Shown: positions 36,855 through 46,180, counted from the first letter of the stretch. The stretch: 64,000 bases of DNA from Companilactobacillus allii (GCF_001971585.1 NZ_CP019323.1:1106053-1170052), one strand, 5' to 3'. The notes: a model not told the origin generated them from the letters alone. A program made the numbers and translations.

Positions 36855-37176
36855 GCAAATAGAATTTGAAGTAATCGCCGAGAAAGATAACAAGGTTCTT
36901 GGCTGGATTAGCAAAGATACACTTCACGAATTACAAAGTGAACCTGAATCTGATCCAATCGAAAATATGAAATGGGCAACCAAAATCACAAAAGTTTCCG
37001 CAAAAACACTCAAAAAAATTTTGGATCAACCTTTCATAAAAAAAGAATTAGACATGGAAAATGGTGGTTACGTCAGATATGCACCAATTAGCGGTAGTCC
37101 TTGGAAGTTTCAATCAAAAAAGTTTAAAAAGTTTGTTGACGAGCACCCACAATATTTTGTGAAAGGAAGATTTTAA
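36841..37176 (+). CDS. DUF771 family phage protein
   Basis: 111 residues with the pattern W.TKITKVSAKTLKKILDQPFIKKELDM..GGYVRYA and a late WKFQSKKFKKFVDEHP, as in DUF771 proteins of lactic phages; probably DNA binding. Start is GTG at 36841 with AAAGGAG upstream, overlapping the previous gene by 14 bases. Confidence 0.78.
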   Translation: MLEAKQIEFEVIAEKDNKVLGWISKDTLHELQSEPESDPIENMKWATKITKVSAKTLKKILDQPFIKKELDMENGGYVRYAPISGSPWKFQSKKFKKFVDEHPQYFVKGRF

Positions 37177-37177
37177 A

Positions 37178-37456
37178 ATGTTTGAATCGATTAATACTGA
37201 TCAATTTAAGAAAGAATGTAGATACGAAAGAGAGTTAGGAGAATATCAGAGAAGACTTTCAGAATTGCCATTGGAAATTAAGTTAGCAATTCATAAGGGA
37301 TATACCTCAATCCAGAAATCATACATATTTGAAATATCTGATGAAGATATAAATAAATTAGAAGAGATGAGAATACACACAGAAAAAGGAAATAATTACA
37401 TCGATTCTCCGTATCACACGTACATTTTCAGGTTCTGGGAGTTGGCAACATTATGA
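37178..37456 (+). CDS. Hypothetical phage protein
   Basis: 92 residues, charged and helical, no recognised domain. Start ATG 37178 with GGAAG upstream; its stop overlaps the next small gene by 4 bases. Confidence 0.65.
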   Translation: MFESINTDQFKKECRYERELGEYQRRLSELPLEIKLAIHKGYTSIQKSYIFEISDEDINKLEEMRIHTEKGNNYIDSPYHTYIFRFWELATL

Positions 37457-37602
37457 TTTATATTTTTATCGCAGGACTTTCATTTTTAGCGGGATATTTT
37501 GTACATGAATTTGGAGGACTTCTAGAACTATTCGATTTTGATGAAAGGTGGGTAGCCAAACAACATGAAATTTTTAAAAAGATTGTTAACTCATTCTTCT
37601 AA
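37453..37602 (+). CDS. Small single-helix membrane protein
   Basis: A 49-residue product starting MIYIFIAGLSFLAGYF: one hydrophobic helix then a charged tail with E, D and K. It overlaps the previous stop codon by 4 bases (ATGA arrangement), which supports translation. Function unknown. Confidence 0.55.
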   Translation: MIYIFIAGLSFLAGYFVHEFGGLLELFDFDERWVAKQHEIFKKIVNSFF

Positions 37603-37654
37603 TAGCGGTTATTTAACCAAAACATATACAGAACTTGCTCCAGAAATTATAAAA

Positions 37655-37683
37655 AAAGACCTTCTATCCGCAAAATAGAAGGT
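37655..37683. terminator. Hairpin with T run on the minus strand
   Basis: GACCTTCTAT pairs with ATAGAAGGTC. The A7 run lies to the left, so only a minus-strand transcript would see a terminator of classic form. No minus-strand gene is known nearby. Confidence 0.55.
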
Positions 37684-37712
37684 CAGTAAAATTAGAAAAT
37701 ATTCAATACATA

Positions 37713-37726
37713 AATTATATCACAAA
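37713..37726 (+). promoter_or_regulatory. Motif AATTATATCACAAA, copy 1
   Basis: Fourteen bases repeated exactly at 46919-46932; each copy lies about 25-30 bases after a hairpin and just before a phage gene. It may be an early promoter element. Confidence 0.4.
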
Positions 37727-37738
37727 CGAGGTAAATCA

Positions 37739-37852
37739 ATGATACCTAACTACGATGATAGCTATCTTTTCGATGAGGATAGATATAGAAGCATTTTTTC
37801 ATACAGTAATAACGAAAATCAAGATTACGACGAAGACAATGAGGAGGAATAA
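37739..37852 (+). CDS. Small acidic phage protein
   Basis: A 37-residue product (MIPNYDDSYLFDED...), very rich in D, E, N and Y, with GAGG upstream, ending 2 bases before the Gam-like gene. Function unknown; DNA-mimic-like composition. Confidence 0.5.
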   Translation: MIPNYDDSYLFDEDRYRSIFSYSNNENQDYDEDNEEE

Positions 37853-37854
37853 CT

Positions 37855-38397
37855 ATGCTTAATCCATTTTTTAAAAGTGAAGTTAACAATATTCAAAAAG
37901 AGGAAAGTCAGTTACCAAATGAAATTCTTGATCCAAAACAAGTTAATTGGTATTTCCGTAAAATCAAAGCTTTGAAGGAAGAAAATAAGTCGATTGATGA
38001 AAGCGCTGATCAAGAGGTTGATCGAATTAATACTTGGCGTGAAGTTGAACAAAAGACAAATAACAATACTATTGATCGTTTCCAAGACACGCTTCTTTCA
38101 TATTATCGAATCAAAAAAGATCAGGATAAGGATTTTAAAATTAACACTCCATATGGAAAGATTTCAGATCGAAAGACACCAAAGAAATGGAACTATCAAG
38201 ATGAAAATGCTGCGGTTAAGTCACTTGAAGAAAGTGGTGAAGATGATTTCATCAAGAAAACTTTAAATAAGAAGTCATTGAAACAATCATCAACTGTTGT
38301 AGATGGAAGAGTGGTTACCGAAAATGGTGTTCCTGTTGATGGTATTGAAGTAGAGCCACAGGGTAGATCTGTGACAGTAAGTATCAAGGAGGATTAA
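37855..38397 (+). CDS. Gam-like host nuclease inhibitor
   Basis: 180 residues similar to Mu Gam-type proteins: an N-terminal helical coiled region (about 25-100) followed by DKDFKINTPYGKISDRKTPKKWNYQDE, then a short tail. Such proteins bind double-stranded DNA ends and protect them from RecBCD/AddAB. Directly upstream of the ERF annealing protein, the usual recombination pair. Start ATG 37855 with GGAGG. Confidence 0.82.
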   Translation: MLNPFFKSEVNNIQKEESQLPNEILDPKQVNWYFRKIKALKEENKSIDESADQEVDRINTWREVEQKTNNNTIDRFQDTLLSYYRIKKDQDKDFKINTPYGKISDRKTPKKWNYQDENAAVKSLEESGEDDFIKKTLNKKSLKQSSTVVDGRVVTENGVPVDGIEVEPQGRSVTVSIKED

Positions 38398-38399
38398 TT

Positions 38400-39149
38400 A
38401 TGCAAATGTCAGAAAATATTGATAAGTGGACAAAAGGAATGATTGCGTTTCGTCAGAAGTTAACACAGCCTTCTAAGACAGCCGAGAATCCATTCTTTAA
38501 AAGCAATTACGTGACATTAGACGGCATAGTTAAATCTGCCGATGATGCTATTAAGGCGTTAGGAGAATCGTGTGGAATCGTGTATTCACAGGAATTATCT
38601 AGTGATGTTAATGCTGGTGTCGTATCTGTTACTACACTGGTATCTCATGAAAGTGGTCAGTATGTCATGTTTGGACCACTTCAAGTAGTTATAACCGGTA
38701 AGCATGACGCTCAAGCAGCTGGTTCTGCTGGTACTTATGCAAAGAGATATGCGTTAAGTGCTGCACTAGGCATCACAAGCGACATTGATGACGACGGTAA
38801 TGGTGCTTCTATGAACAAGTCAAATCAATCAAATAATAGCTACTCCAATAGATCTAATAGTAACCAGTATCAAACTAAGAAGCCTACAACTAACTTTGCT
38901 GATAAAAAGATTAATAAGGCTAAGGAAAATCAGATCATTGACATGATCACTCAAGCATCAGAATTATTTGAAATGGATAGAAAAGAATTTGAATCAAGTC
39001 TATTTAACAAGTATGGAGTACCCACTGTTAAGGACATCTCAAATGCTATTGGTGATCAAATGATTACTTATCTATCTAAGGGTATTGAACAAGGGAAACA
39101 AGCACAACTAAGCAATCAAGAAAAAGAAAATAAGAAGCAAGCGGTTTAA
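38400..39149 (+). CDS. erf: ERF family single-strand annealing protein
   Basis: 249 residues. The ERF domain covers about residues 10-140 (FFKSNYVTLDGIVKSADDAIKALGE and AAGSAGTYAKRYALSAALGI). The tail is S/N/Q-rich and then helical. It anneals complementary single strands in phage recombination. It starts 2 bases after the Gam-like gene. Confidence 0.9.
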   Translation: MQMSENIDKWTKGMIAFRQKLTQPSKTAENPFFKSNYVTLDGIVKSADDAIKALGESCGIVYSQELSSDVNAGVVSVTTLVSHESGQYVMFGPLQVVITGKHDAQAAGSAGTYAKRYALSAALGITSDIDDDGNGASMNKSNQSNNSYSNRSNSNQYQTKKPTTNFADKKINKAKENQIIDMITQASELFEMDRKEFESSLFNKYGVPTVKDISNAIGDQMITYLSKGIEQGKQAQLSNQEKENKKQAV

Positions 39150-39178
39150 TCCTTGCTTTCATCAAAGGAGGTGTCGCT

Positions 39179-39973
39179 TTGAATTATCTTAAACAGATCT
39201 TGGCATTCTATGATTCGCTCGAACTAAATCCATTGAACTCATCAGAAATTGCCTTATGGCATGCCTTAATGTCCATAAACAATAAGTCTGCATGGTCGAC
39301 TACATTTACGGTAGCGTCATCGGTGCTATGTCTAAGATCTGGTTTAAAACAAGCGAACTTCTTCAAGACAAGAAATACATTACAGCAAAAAGGTTTTATC
39401 GTCTGGGAATCAAGAGGCGGTAATGTTGCTGCTAAGTATCAAATTAAAGTTTTATACCATGACGTGTCTACAAATAGTGTAGACAGTAGTAGAGACAATG
39501 AGCCTTTGTCTACATATAGTGTAGGCACTAGTAGAGACAGTCGTATAGACAGTAGTAGAGACAACAGTATAGGCAGTAGTAGAGCATTAAATAAACATAA
39601 ACTAAAACAAAACAAAAAAGAAACAAGTAATAGTAATAACGACGATGACGAACGTAAGTCCTTGTTTGAATTCTATCAACAGGAAATTGGAGTTCTTAGT
39701 CCGCTGGTCAATCAAGAACTTGATTACAGCATTCAGGATTTTACCGATGAGGGAACTTCTGAACAAGAAACAATCGAGATCATCAAATTAGCTATTACGC
39801 GAAGTGTTGAGAATAACGCTCGAAGTTGGAAATACACCCAAGCAATATTAAGTGACTGGTTAAAACACAGTTTATTTACTTTGGAGAATATTAAAGCAAG
39901 TCAGAATCAGCATAGTAGTTATTCAAACCAACCACAGAATTACGATATTGCTGGAGATGAATTGCCGTACTAG
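39179..39973 (+). CDS. DnaD-like replication initiator/replisome organizer
   Basis: 264 residues. The N-terminal part (1-100) is winged-helix-like (LKQANFFKTRNTLQQKGFIVWESRGG). A linker (about residues 101-140) has four SSRDN-like repeats encoded by DNA iterons. The C-terminal DnaD domain covers about 160-245 (LFEFYQQEIG, NNARSWKYTQAILSDWLK). It probably opens the phage origin located in its own gene. Start is TTG at 39179 with AAAGGAGG. Confidence 0.85.
   Translation: MNYLKQILAFYDSLELNPLNSSEIALWHALMSINNKSAWSTTFTVASSVLCLRSGLKQANFFKTRNTLQQKGFIVWESRGGNVAAKYQIKVLYHDVSTNSVDSSRDNEPLSTYSVGTSRDSRIDSSRDNSIGSSRALNKHKLKQNKKETSNSNNDDDERKSLFEFYQQEIGVLSPLVNQELDYSIQDFTDEGTSEQETIEIIKLAITRSVENNARSWKYTQAILSDWLKHSLFTLENIKASQNQHSSYSNQPQNYDIAGDELPY
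39475..39586 (+). promoter_or_regulatory. Iteron array, candidate phage replication origin
   Basis: Four copies of a 22-23-base unit with core TAGACAGTAGTAGAGACA lie at 39475-39497, 39517-39539, 39541-39563 and 39565-39586. They are inside the initiator gene, as in many lactic phage origins. Confidence 0.7.
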
Positions 39974-39985
39974 GAGGTGGCGAGA

Positions 39986-40753
39986 GTGGTATCAATGGGA
40001 TTTGCTATTGATCAAATGGTTAAGAAATTAGCAAAAAAAGGCATCAAGATTGATCCCGACAACGTTGATGACAATCGAGAGAAGCGACAGGAACAGGAGT
40101 CTATCCGATTCACTAAACAACTGCATCAAAACGAGCGTAAGCGAATGTTTAAAAGCTCGCTTGTCAGTGATCCTGATGACTTAAAGACGACATTTAATGA
40201 CTTCAATGCTGATTCAACACAATTGCAACAAGAGTTATCACGGGCTAAATGGATAGGCGCCAATATCCGTGATGGTTCTAAGGACAATTACTTATTCAGT
40301 GGCAAGCCTGGACGTGGTAAGACGATGCTTGCTGTCAGTATATTAAATGCATTGAACTCAATACCGAGTTGTGAGTTAAGCTGCTTGTTCGTCAGCGTAG
40401 AAATGTTCATGAATCTGGAGTGGACCGTATACAAGAATAATAATTCTTGGGATAAAGATGAATTATACAAGGCGGAACAATGTATAAGAAACTGCGATGT
40501 TCTTGTTTTAGATGATCTAGGTAGTGAGGCTACGTTTAAATCTGGTAAAGATGTTGAACAGGCTACTAAACACAAACAAGAAGTTTTATTTAGAATTGCC
40601 GATTATCGAAAAAGTAAGACAAATATTATAACAACTAATAACACTGGAAAAGAATTACAAACGATGTATCACCCAAAGATCGTAAGCAGGTTATTAACGA
40701 AAGACGCCTCACATTATATTGAATTTGTGGGCGAAGACAAAAGGAGAAGTTAA
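39986..40753 (+). CDS. DnaC-like helicase loader ATPase
   Basis: 255 residues. AAA+ ATPase with Walker A GKPGRGKT, Walker B VLVLDDLG and sensor TTNNTG. It loads the replicative helicase at the origin. I chose GTG 39986, about 8 bases after AGGAGG; GTG 39977 lies within that site, and ATG 39995 is too far away. Confidence 0.88.
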   Translation: MVSMGFAIDQMVKKLAKKGIKIDPDNVDDNREKRQEQESIRFTKQLHQNERKRMFKSSLVSDPDDLKTTFNDFNADSTQLQQELSRAKWIGANIRDGSKDNYLFSGKPGRGKTMLAVSILNALNSIPSCELSCLFVSVEMFMNLEWTVYKNNNSWDKDELYKAEQCIRNCDVLVLDDLGSEATFKSGKDVEQATKHKQEVLFRIADYRKSKTNIITTNNTGKELQTMYHPKIVSRLLTKDASHYIEFVGEDKRRS

Positions 40754-40755
40754 AA

Positions 40756-41043
40756 ATGTTAGACGCGAAAGAAATTAGTGAAGAAGTATCAAGCAAGAGT
40801 ATCGAGTTCCCACCTTACGGAAGTGAGATGGCTCAACGCGAGTTAGATTGCTGTTTAAATAATCTTGATGAAGTATCCAGCAGAATGAAAGTTATAACTA
40901 ATAGGCTTAAATCATTAAATCATGATAACGATGTTTATTCTGTTAAGAATTCAACTATGGAGCATAGCTACATGGTTCGAGGGTTGGTTAATATCCTTCA
41001 AAAAGAATTACAAGAAGATCTAGAAAACGTTAAGAAAATTTAG
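40756..41043 (+). CDS. Hypothetical helical phage protein
   Basis: 95 residues, no domain recognised; it looks helical (LDEVSSRMKVITNRLKSL). It starts 2 bases after the loader gene with GGAG upstream. Confidence 0.65.
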   Translation: MLDAKEISEEVSSKSIEFPPYGSEMAQRELDCCLNNLDEVSSRMKVITNRLKSLNHDNDVYSVKNSTMEHSYMVRGLVNILQKELQEDLENVKKI

Positions 41044-41057
41044 TTGGAGGTGTCAGC

Positions 41058-41339
41058 ATGAAATATGAATATCTAATCATCAGTGAGTGTCTACCTGCGA
41101 TTACCAAGGAATTAGCTAAAAAGTGGCGCCAATTAGATTTGGAAAATCAAAAGACGATGTCAGCTTTGGTTGATGATCACTTAAATGATTTAGAGCAACA
41201 TCTTAAATTTTTAGATAACAATTTTGGTTGGGTTGACAAAGCAAAATCACATCGTGGTGATGTTAATTGGAAATGGCTATTTTGTGAGAAGAACAACCGG
41301 TTTAGAAGTTTCGTAATGAGTGACAAGGTGAGGTTCTAA
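41058..41339 (+). CDS. Hypothetical phage protein
   Basis: 93 residues, W- and K-rich, no domain recognised. Start ATG 41058 with GGAGGTG; its stop abuts the RusA start. Confidence 0.65.
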   Translation: MKYEYLIISECLPAITKELAKKWRQLDLENQKTMSALVDDHLNDLEQHLKFLDNNFGWVDKAKSHRGDVNWKWLFCEKNNRFRSFVMSDKVRF

Positions 41340-41783
41340 ATGGAACATAAATTACAAATAGTTATAAAGGGCAATCCGGTATCGGCATCAAGGCCGGTAT
41401 TCAATTCTAGTAGCAAAGGTCGAAAAGCATTTATAGCTCCAAAATATCGAGCGTATAAGAATGGGATTGAGGTTGATTATTGGAACAAATATCGAAACAA
41501 ACAATTATTTGATAGAGGTGTTCCACTATCCGCAAGGATTTATGTTTATAGATCTATTCAAAAAGGATTATCTAAAGCGGAGTATTCCAGACGCGCAAAT
41601 CATGAGGTCAGACCAACAGTTAAGCCTGATTTGGATAATTACATTAAGGCAATCCAAGACGGCTTAAAACGTGCTTGGTTTGATGATGGGCAGATAGTTG
41701 AGTACGATGCCAAAAAGTTTTATGACGAAAATCCGCGGGTTGAAATTGAGATCAAGGAGTTGAATTCAGTTGAAACAGATTAG
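41340..41783 (+). CDS. rusA: RusA family Holliday junction resolvase
   Basis: 147 residues with the RusA pattern: KGNPVSASRPVF at the N-terminus, then KPDLDNYIKAIQDGLKRAWFDDGQIV with the catalytic aspartates. It cuts four-way junctions during phage recombination. It overlaps the next gene by 14 bases. Confidence 0.92.
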   Translation: MEHKLQIVIKGNPVSASRPVFNSSSKGRKAFIAPKYRAYKNGIEVDYWNKYRNKQLFDRGVPLSARIYVYRSIQKGLSKAEYSRRANHEVRPTVKPDLDNYIKAIQDGLKRAWFDDGQIVEYDAKKFYDENPRVEIEIKELNSVETD

Positions 41784-41991
41784 ATTAGAAAACAGAATGC
41801 AGGAAATCATGGATGCGAAGCATTTAAATAACCATCAGGTTGAAATGCTAAGCGGAATACATCACGACACCATCAGTAAGTTAAAAAATCAGCCTGATAA
41901 GACAATTCAAATGGGGGTACTAGAGAAACTATGCAACACCTTCCAAGTTGAACCTAGTTACTTCTTTAAAGAAATAGAGATAGGCAAATGA
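41770..41991 (+). CDS. XRE-like HTH protein
   Basis: 73 residues, entirely a helix-turn-helix (NHQVEMLSGIHHDTISKLKN). Start is TTG at 41770 with AAGGAG upstream. Probably a regulator of early genes; its target is unknown. Confidence 0.78.
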   Translation: MKQIRLENRMQEIMDAKHLNNHQVEMLSGIHHDTISKLKNQPDKTIQMGVLEKLCNTFQVEPSYFFKEIEIGK

Positions 41992-42152
41992 TACAAAAGG
42001 CCATTTTAATCGTTTTGCTAATTTTGATAATTTCAAGGTTCGATCTATTTCGTCAAAACAAGCAAAATGGCAAAAGTTTAATTGAGAAAAAGCAGGATGC
42101 AACTGGTACAAGGATTTCACGTAGGAATAATTTAATTCAGAAAAGAAAATAA
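41988..42152 (+). CDS. Small single-helix phage protein
   Basis: A 54-residue product MIQKAILIVLLILIISRF... with one membrane helix and a basic tail, overlapping the previous stop by 4 bases (ATGA). Function unknown. Confidence 0.55.
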   Translation: MIQKAILIVLLILIISRFDLFRQNKQNGKSLIEKKQDATGTRISRRNNLIQKRK

Positions 42153-42167
42153 CGGAGGGGAAGGCTT

Positions 42168-42932
42168 ATGAATAACTTACAATTATTCAATTTTAAAGGT
42201 TACGACATTCGAGCTGTTGAGATTAACGGCGAACCGTATTTTATTGCTAAAGACGTTGCCAAAACACTGCAGTATTCAAATACAGCAAATGCTGTTAATG
42301 CTCATGTTCCGGATAAGTATAAAGGGGTCACTGATTTGATGACCCCCGGAGGCAAGCAATCATTTGTGATTATTAGTGAGGCTGGACTTTATAAATTGGT
42401 ATTCAATTCTAAAATGCCACAAGCTGAGGAATTCACGGATTGGGTAGCTGACGAGGTACTTCCTTCGATTCGTAAGCATGGCAATTACATGACTGATCAG
42501 AAAGCCTATGACATAACTCATAATCCTGATTCACTTGCTGATCTATTAATGCAAGCAGGCGAACAGCTCAAGCAGAAAGATATTCGAATTTCAGAATTGA
42601 CCCCAAAAGCACAATTTGCTGATCAGATTTCAAAAAGTGATGACACCATTCTGATTAGGGATTTAGCAAAATTACTTTTCAAGAATGGTATCGCTATTGG
42701 TCAAAAAGAACTGTTTAGATGGCTAGTTGAAAAAGGTTATTTGATTAAGCAGCACAACGGTTATACGCCAACTCAAAAAGCCGTTAATTTAGGAGTATTC
42801 GAGGTTAGAGAAACGCCAGTGATCCATCGATACACAAACCCAACAGTTAGTTTTACAACGCTTGTTACGACTAAGGGACAAAAATACTTTATTAAGAAGT
42901 TCTTAGATGTTAATCAGGAGGTTCAAGCATGA
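42168..42932 (+). CDS. Phage antirepressor (BRO-N and KilAC domains)
   Basis: 254 residues. The BRO-N domain (about 1-110: [18 protein letters not shown]) and C-terminal ANT/KilAC (about 140-250: [25 protein letters not shown]) fit phage antirepressors, which relieve CI repression. Position between RusA and SSB rather than beside cro is a little unusual. It overlaps ssb by 4 bases. Confidence 0.9.
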   Translation: MNNLQLFNFKGYDIRAVEINGEPYFIAKDVAKTLQYSNTANAVNAHVPDKYKGVTDLMTPGGKQSFVIISEAGLYKLVFNSKMPQAEEFTDWVADEVLPSIRKHGNYMTDQKAYDITHNPDSLADLLMQAGEQLKQKDIRISELTPKAQFADQISKSDDTILIRDLAKLLFKNGIAIGQKELFRWLVEKGYLIKQHNGYTPTQKAVNLGVFEVRETPVIHRYTNPTVSFTTLVTTKGQKYFIKKFLDVNQEVQA

Positions 42933-43396
42933 TTAACACCGTAGCGTTAACAGGACGCCTGACACGTGATCCAGAACTTAGATACACGTCAAGCAATAAA
43001 CCGGTAGCAAGCTTCAAGCTGGCAGTTAACAGGCAATACACCAACTCAAATGGTGAACGAGAAGCAGACTTTATTGATTGTGTTATCTGGCGTGGCGCTG
43101 AGGCATTAGTCAACAACACGAGTAAAGGTTCACTTATTGGTGTTGAGGGACGTTTACAAACACGTTCTTATGAGAATCAGCAAGGCTCACGTGTATTTGT
43201 GACTGAGGTTGTATGCAGCAGTTTCTCATTTTTGGAGTCTAAGTCAGAGAAACAGCAGAAAAATAATACTGATACCAATGGTTACAGCAATAAACTAGCA
43301 GAAAAGACAAATAAACCTGCAGCAAATAAGAATGCCGATCCATTTGCAGATAACAGCAAACCGATAGATATATCGGATGACGATTTGCCATTCTAA
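42929..43396 (+). CDS. ssb: Single-stranded DNA-binding protein
   Basis: 155 residues with OB fold ([22 protein letters not shown]), a disordered N/K-rich linker and the acidic tail DISDDDLPF that binds partner proteins. Phage-encoded. Confidence 0.95.
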   Translation: MINTVALTGRLTRDPELRYTSSNKPVASFKLAVNRQYTNSNGEREADFIDCVIWRGAEALVNNTSKGSLIGVEGRLQTRSYENQQGSRVFVTEVVCSSFSFLESKSEKQQKNNTDTNGYSNKLAEKTNKPAANKNADPFADNSKPIDISDDDLPF

Positions 43397-43409
43397 TTAG
43401 GAGTAAGAC

Positions 43410-44162
43410 ATGAATAAATGTGAGTTATTTAATGACAATTTCCAGAATTATAAAAGGTATGGTATTCCAAAAGCTCAATTAGTGATTGCGGATATTCCAT
43501 ATAATCTTGCTAATAATGCTTATGCATCCAACCCTGTTTGGTATGTAGATGGCAATAACAAGAATGGCGAGAGTGATAAGGCGAACGCTACATTCTTTGA
43601 TACAGACGTTAATTTCAATATAGCCGAGTTCTTTCATTTCTGTAGCCATATGTTAGTCAAAGAGCCGAAACAGTCAGGAAAGGCTCCGGCAATGATTGTA
43701 TTCTGTTCCTTTCAACAACAAGAAATGGTTATCAAATATGCAAAAAGATATGGATTTGAACATTATATTCCGATCACATTCGTTAAGAAGACATCAGCAC
43801 AAGTGTTGAAAGCTAACATGCGGATAGTAGGTGCATCAGAGTATGCGCTTGTCTTATATAGGGATAAGTTACCAAAATTTAATAACGATGGGTTGATGGT
43901 CAAGAATTGGTTCGAATGGGAAGTCGATAATAGTTATCCTAAGATACACCCGACACAAAAGCCCATTCCAGTTTTGAAAAGATTGATCAGAATATTTACA
44001 GATAAAAATGATGTCGTGATTGATCCTGTTGCTGGTAGTGGATCAACGTTATTGGCTGCTGCCGAACTGGAACGGGAATCATTTGGATTTGAGATAAATA
44101 AGAAGACGTGTAGGGAAGCAAATGAAAAAATGCTAAAGAACATATCATTGTCCTTACTTTGA
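43410..44162 (+). CDS. DNA N6-adenine or N4-cytosine methyltransferase, beta class
   Basis: 250 residues. Catalytic motif IV is DIPYN (about 28-32), a variant of DPPY, and motif I DPVAGSGS lies near residue 206, so the order is IV before I (beta class). KIHPTQKP marks the family. An orphan phage methyltransferase, probably protecting phage DNA; the target is unknown. Confidence 0.88.
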   Translation: MNKCELFNDNFQNYKRYGIPKAQLVIADIPYNLANNAYASNPVWYVDGNNKNGESDKANATFFDTDVNFNIAEFFHFCSHMLVKEPKQSGKAPAMIVFCSFQQQEMVIKYAKRYGFEHYIPITFVKKTSAQVLKANMRIVGASEYALVLYRDKLPKFNNDGLMVKNWFEWEVDNSYPKIHPTQKPIPVLKRLIRIFTDKNDVVIDPVAGSGSTLLAAAELERESFGFEINKKTCREANEKMLKNISLSLL

Positions 44163-44176
44163 TGGGAGGGATTCCG

Positions 44177-44386
44177 ATGAATTACAAACAGATTTATAAA
44201 GCTCAAATTGATGATCTATTCAATGACCAGAGCCACTCAATAATTAAGATGGTCATCTATATTAACAAACGCTACGAAAAAATGCCTGATGACTTCAAAG
44301 AAGCGTCAAAAAAGCTAAAAGATTATGAAAAGAACGAAATCATTACAAGAGCATATATCAATTATGAATTTGATAAACACGCCTGA
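44177..44386 (+). CDS. Hypothetical phage protein
   Basis: 69 residues, helical, no recognised domain. ATG 44177 follows GGGAGGG at 44164. Confidence 0.6.
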   Translation: MNYKQIYKAQIDDLFNDQSHSIIKMVIYINKRYEKMPDDFKEASKKLKDYEKNEIITRAYINYEFDKHA

Positions 44387-44401
44387 TATAGGAGGTATTA
44401 C

Positions 44402-44620
44402 ATGAATGATGATAATTTAGCAGTCTATCAAATGCGAGAAAATAGATATAAGAATAAAGAAATAGCAGCTGCTATGCATAAAGAGCTTTTTTATATAGAA
44501 GACATAATACGTCAGAACAACAGGATCGGTAAAAAATTATATAGAGAAGATGATGAGTGTCAGACGTTGAATGCTAGAAGGAATAAACACAGGAATGAGT
44601 TGTTGGAGGCAAAAAAATGA
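44402..44620 (+). CDS. Hypothetical phage protein
   Basis: 72 residues, charged and helical. Start ATG 44402 with AGGAGG; the ATGA overlap leads into the cytosine methyltransferase gene. Confidence 0.6.
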   Translation: MNDDNLAVYQMRENRYKNKEIAAAMHKELFYIEDIIRQNNRIGKKLYREDDECQTLNARRNKHRNELLEAKK

Positions 44621-45744
44621 AGTTTTTAGACTTATTCGCCGGAATCGGTGGTTTCAGACTAGGACTTGAACAAGCAGGACACACTTGTGTTGGATTCGTT
44701 GAAATAGACAAATTTGCTAGAAGAAGTTATGAAGCAATTTTTGATACAGAAGGAGAATATACAGAACATGACATTAACTGCAGTAACACAAAAGAATTAC
44801 CCGAAGCAGACATCTGGTGTTTCGGCTTCCCCTGTCAAGATATTTCTGTCGCAGGAAAACAAAAAGGTTTTGAAGGAAATCGCTCCTCGTTATTCTTTGC
44901 CGTTACAAGAAAACTTCATGAACTCGAAGACAAAAAGAAACCTTCCTATTTACTCATTGAAAATGTTAAAAACTTACTTTCAATTAATTCAGGATGGGAC
45001 TTTGCAAGCCTCCAAATTGAGTTGGACTCACTCGGGTATGACATCGAGTGGGACATTCTTAACTCAAAAGAAGTCGTGCCTCAAAACAGGGAAAGAGTAT
45101 TCATTATCGGACATTTTAGAGGACGATGTACCAGAAAAGTATTTCCTATCGAAAGAAAAGGTGAACCAATTGATAGCCCAAAACAAAAAATAATTCGCGT
45201 GTTTGACGGGCGCAACACTGGCACTTATGGAAGCCAAGACGTTGTTTCACCAGATGGCATTGCCGGAACACTAAATACTATGGGTGGCGGTAACCGTGAA
45301 CCTAAAATTGCTATCCGTGAAGCAACTAAACAGGGCTACGCCGAAGCAGTGGTGGGTGATTCAGTTAACTTTACACAGCCAAATAGCAAAACGAGACGCG
45401 GTCGCGTTGGAAGTCAAAGAGCTAACACATTGCAAACTGGATTAAATCAAGGTGTGGTTGTTCCAGTATTAACGCCTGATAGGATTGTTAAGCGTCAAAA
45501 CGGTAGAAGATTTAAAGAAAATGAAGATCCTATGTTTACGTTAAATACACAGGATAGACACGGTATTTATGATGGTATGAGTATTCGCAAACTTACACCT
45601 CGCGAATGTTGGCGACTTCAAGGATTCCCAGACTGGGCATTTGATCGAGCAGAGAAAGTAAATAGTAATTCACAACTTTATAAACAGGCTGGTAATTCTG
45701 TGACAGTCCCAGTTATTTATGAAATTGCTAAAAGAATGAATTAG
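44617..45744 (+). CDS. DNA (cytosine-5) methyltransferase
   Basis: 375 residues with complete motifs: I DLFAGIGGFRLGLEQAG (5-21), IV FPCQDIS with catalytic C73, VI IENVKN, VIII QNRERVFIIGH, a target domain and the final QAGNSVTVPV. No restriction enzyme gene is next to it, so it is probably an orphan, defending phage DNA. It overlaps the previous gene by 4 bases. Confidence 0.95.
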   Translation: MKFLDLFAGIGGFRLGLEQAGHTCVGFVEIDKFARRSYEAIFDTEGEYTEHDINCSNTKELPEADIWCFGFPCQDISVAGKQKGFEGNRSSLFFAVTRKLHELEDKKKPSYLLIENVKNLLSINSGWDFASLQIELDSLGYDIEWDILNSKEVVPQNRERVFIIGHFRGRCTRKVFPIERKGEPIDSPKQKIIRVFDGRNTGTYGSQDVVSPDGIAGTLNTMGGGNREPKIAIREATKQGYAEAVVGDSVNFTQPNSKTRRGRVGSQRANTLQTGLNQGVVVPVLTPDRIVKRQNGRRFKENEDPMFTLNTQDRHGIYDGMSIRKLTPRECWRLQGFPDWAFDRAEKVNSNSQLYKQAGNSVTVPVIYEIAKRMN

Positions 45745-45757
45745 GAGGACTAATTAA

Positions 45758-46180
45758 ATGGACAACGTAAGAATTTTAAGGGGATATAGCAAGGATGAAC
45801 AAAAAGAATTAGAAGATGCTAAAAAGTTTATGAATTGTAATGACTTGATAAATAACATCACTAGCTATAGAGCAAACGTGGAATGTGGTTCCATCAAGGA
45901 TAAATATGATGCAGCTTATACAGACGAACGAATTTCCATTATTAAGGATATTTTAGATTTCTATATTGATGATGCTACGTTTACAGAGCCTAAAAAATAT
46001 TATGTGCATTTTATTAAAGGCAATGAATGCTCTTATTTAAATACCTGTTTTGATGAGAGACCACTAATAGATAATAATTCTGATCTTATGGGCTTGAAAA
46101 CTAAGTTCACACGTGACGAAGTAGTTGCTATTAATCCAAAATTTGTGCCATTTATGGAAGAGGTAGAAGATGATGAGTAA
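45758..46180 (+). CDS. DUF1642-like phage protein 1
   Basis: 140 residues; the second half (KYYVHFIKGNECSYLNTCFD, then TKFTRDEVVAINPKFVPFMEEVED) fits the DUF1642 pattern. It has a related neighbour at 46416. Start ATG 45758 with GGAGGAC. Confidence 0.6.
   Translation: MDNVRILRGYSKDEQKELEDAKKFMNCNDLINNITSYRANVECGSIKDKYDAAYTDERISIIKDILDFYIDDATFTEPKKYYVHFIKGNECSYLNTCFDERPLIDNNSDLMGLKTKFTRDEVVAINPKFVPFMEEVEDDE

Noticed and set aside
43410-45744. Restriction-modification system
   Set aside because: Two methyltransferases are present but no endonuclease gene is found between or beside them.
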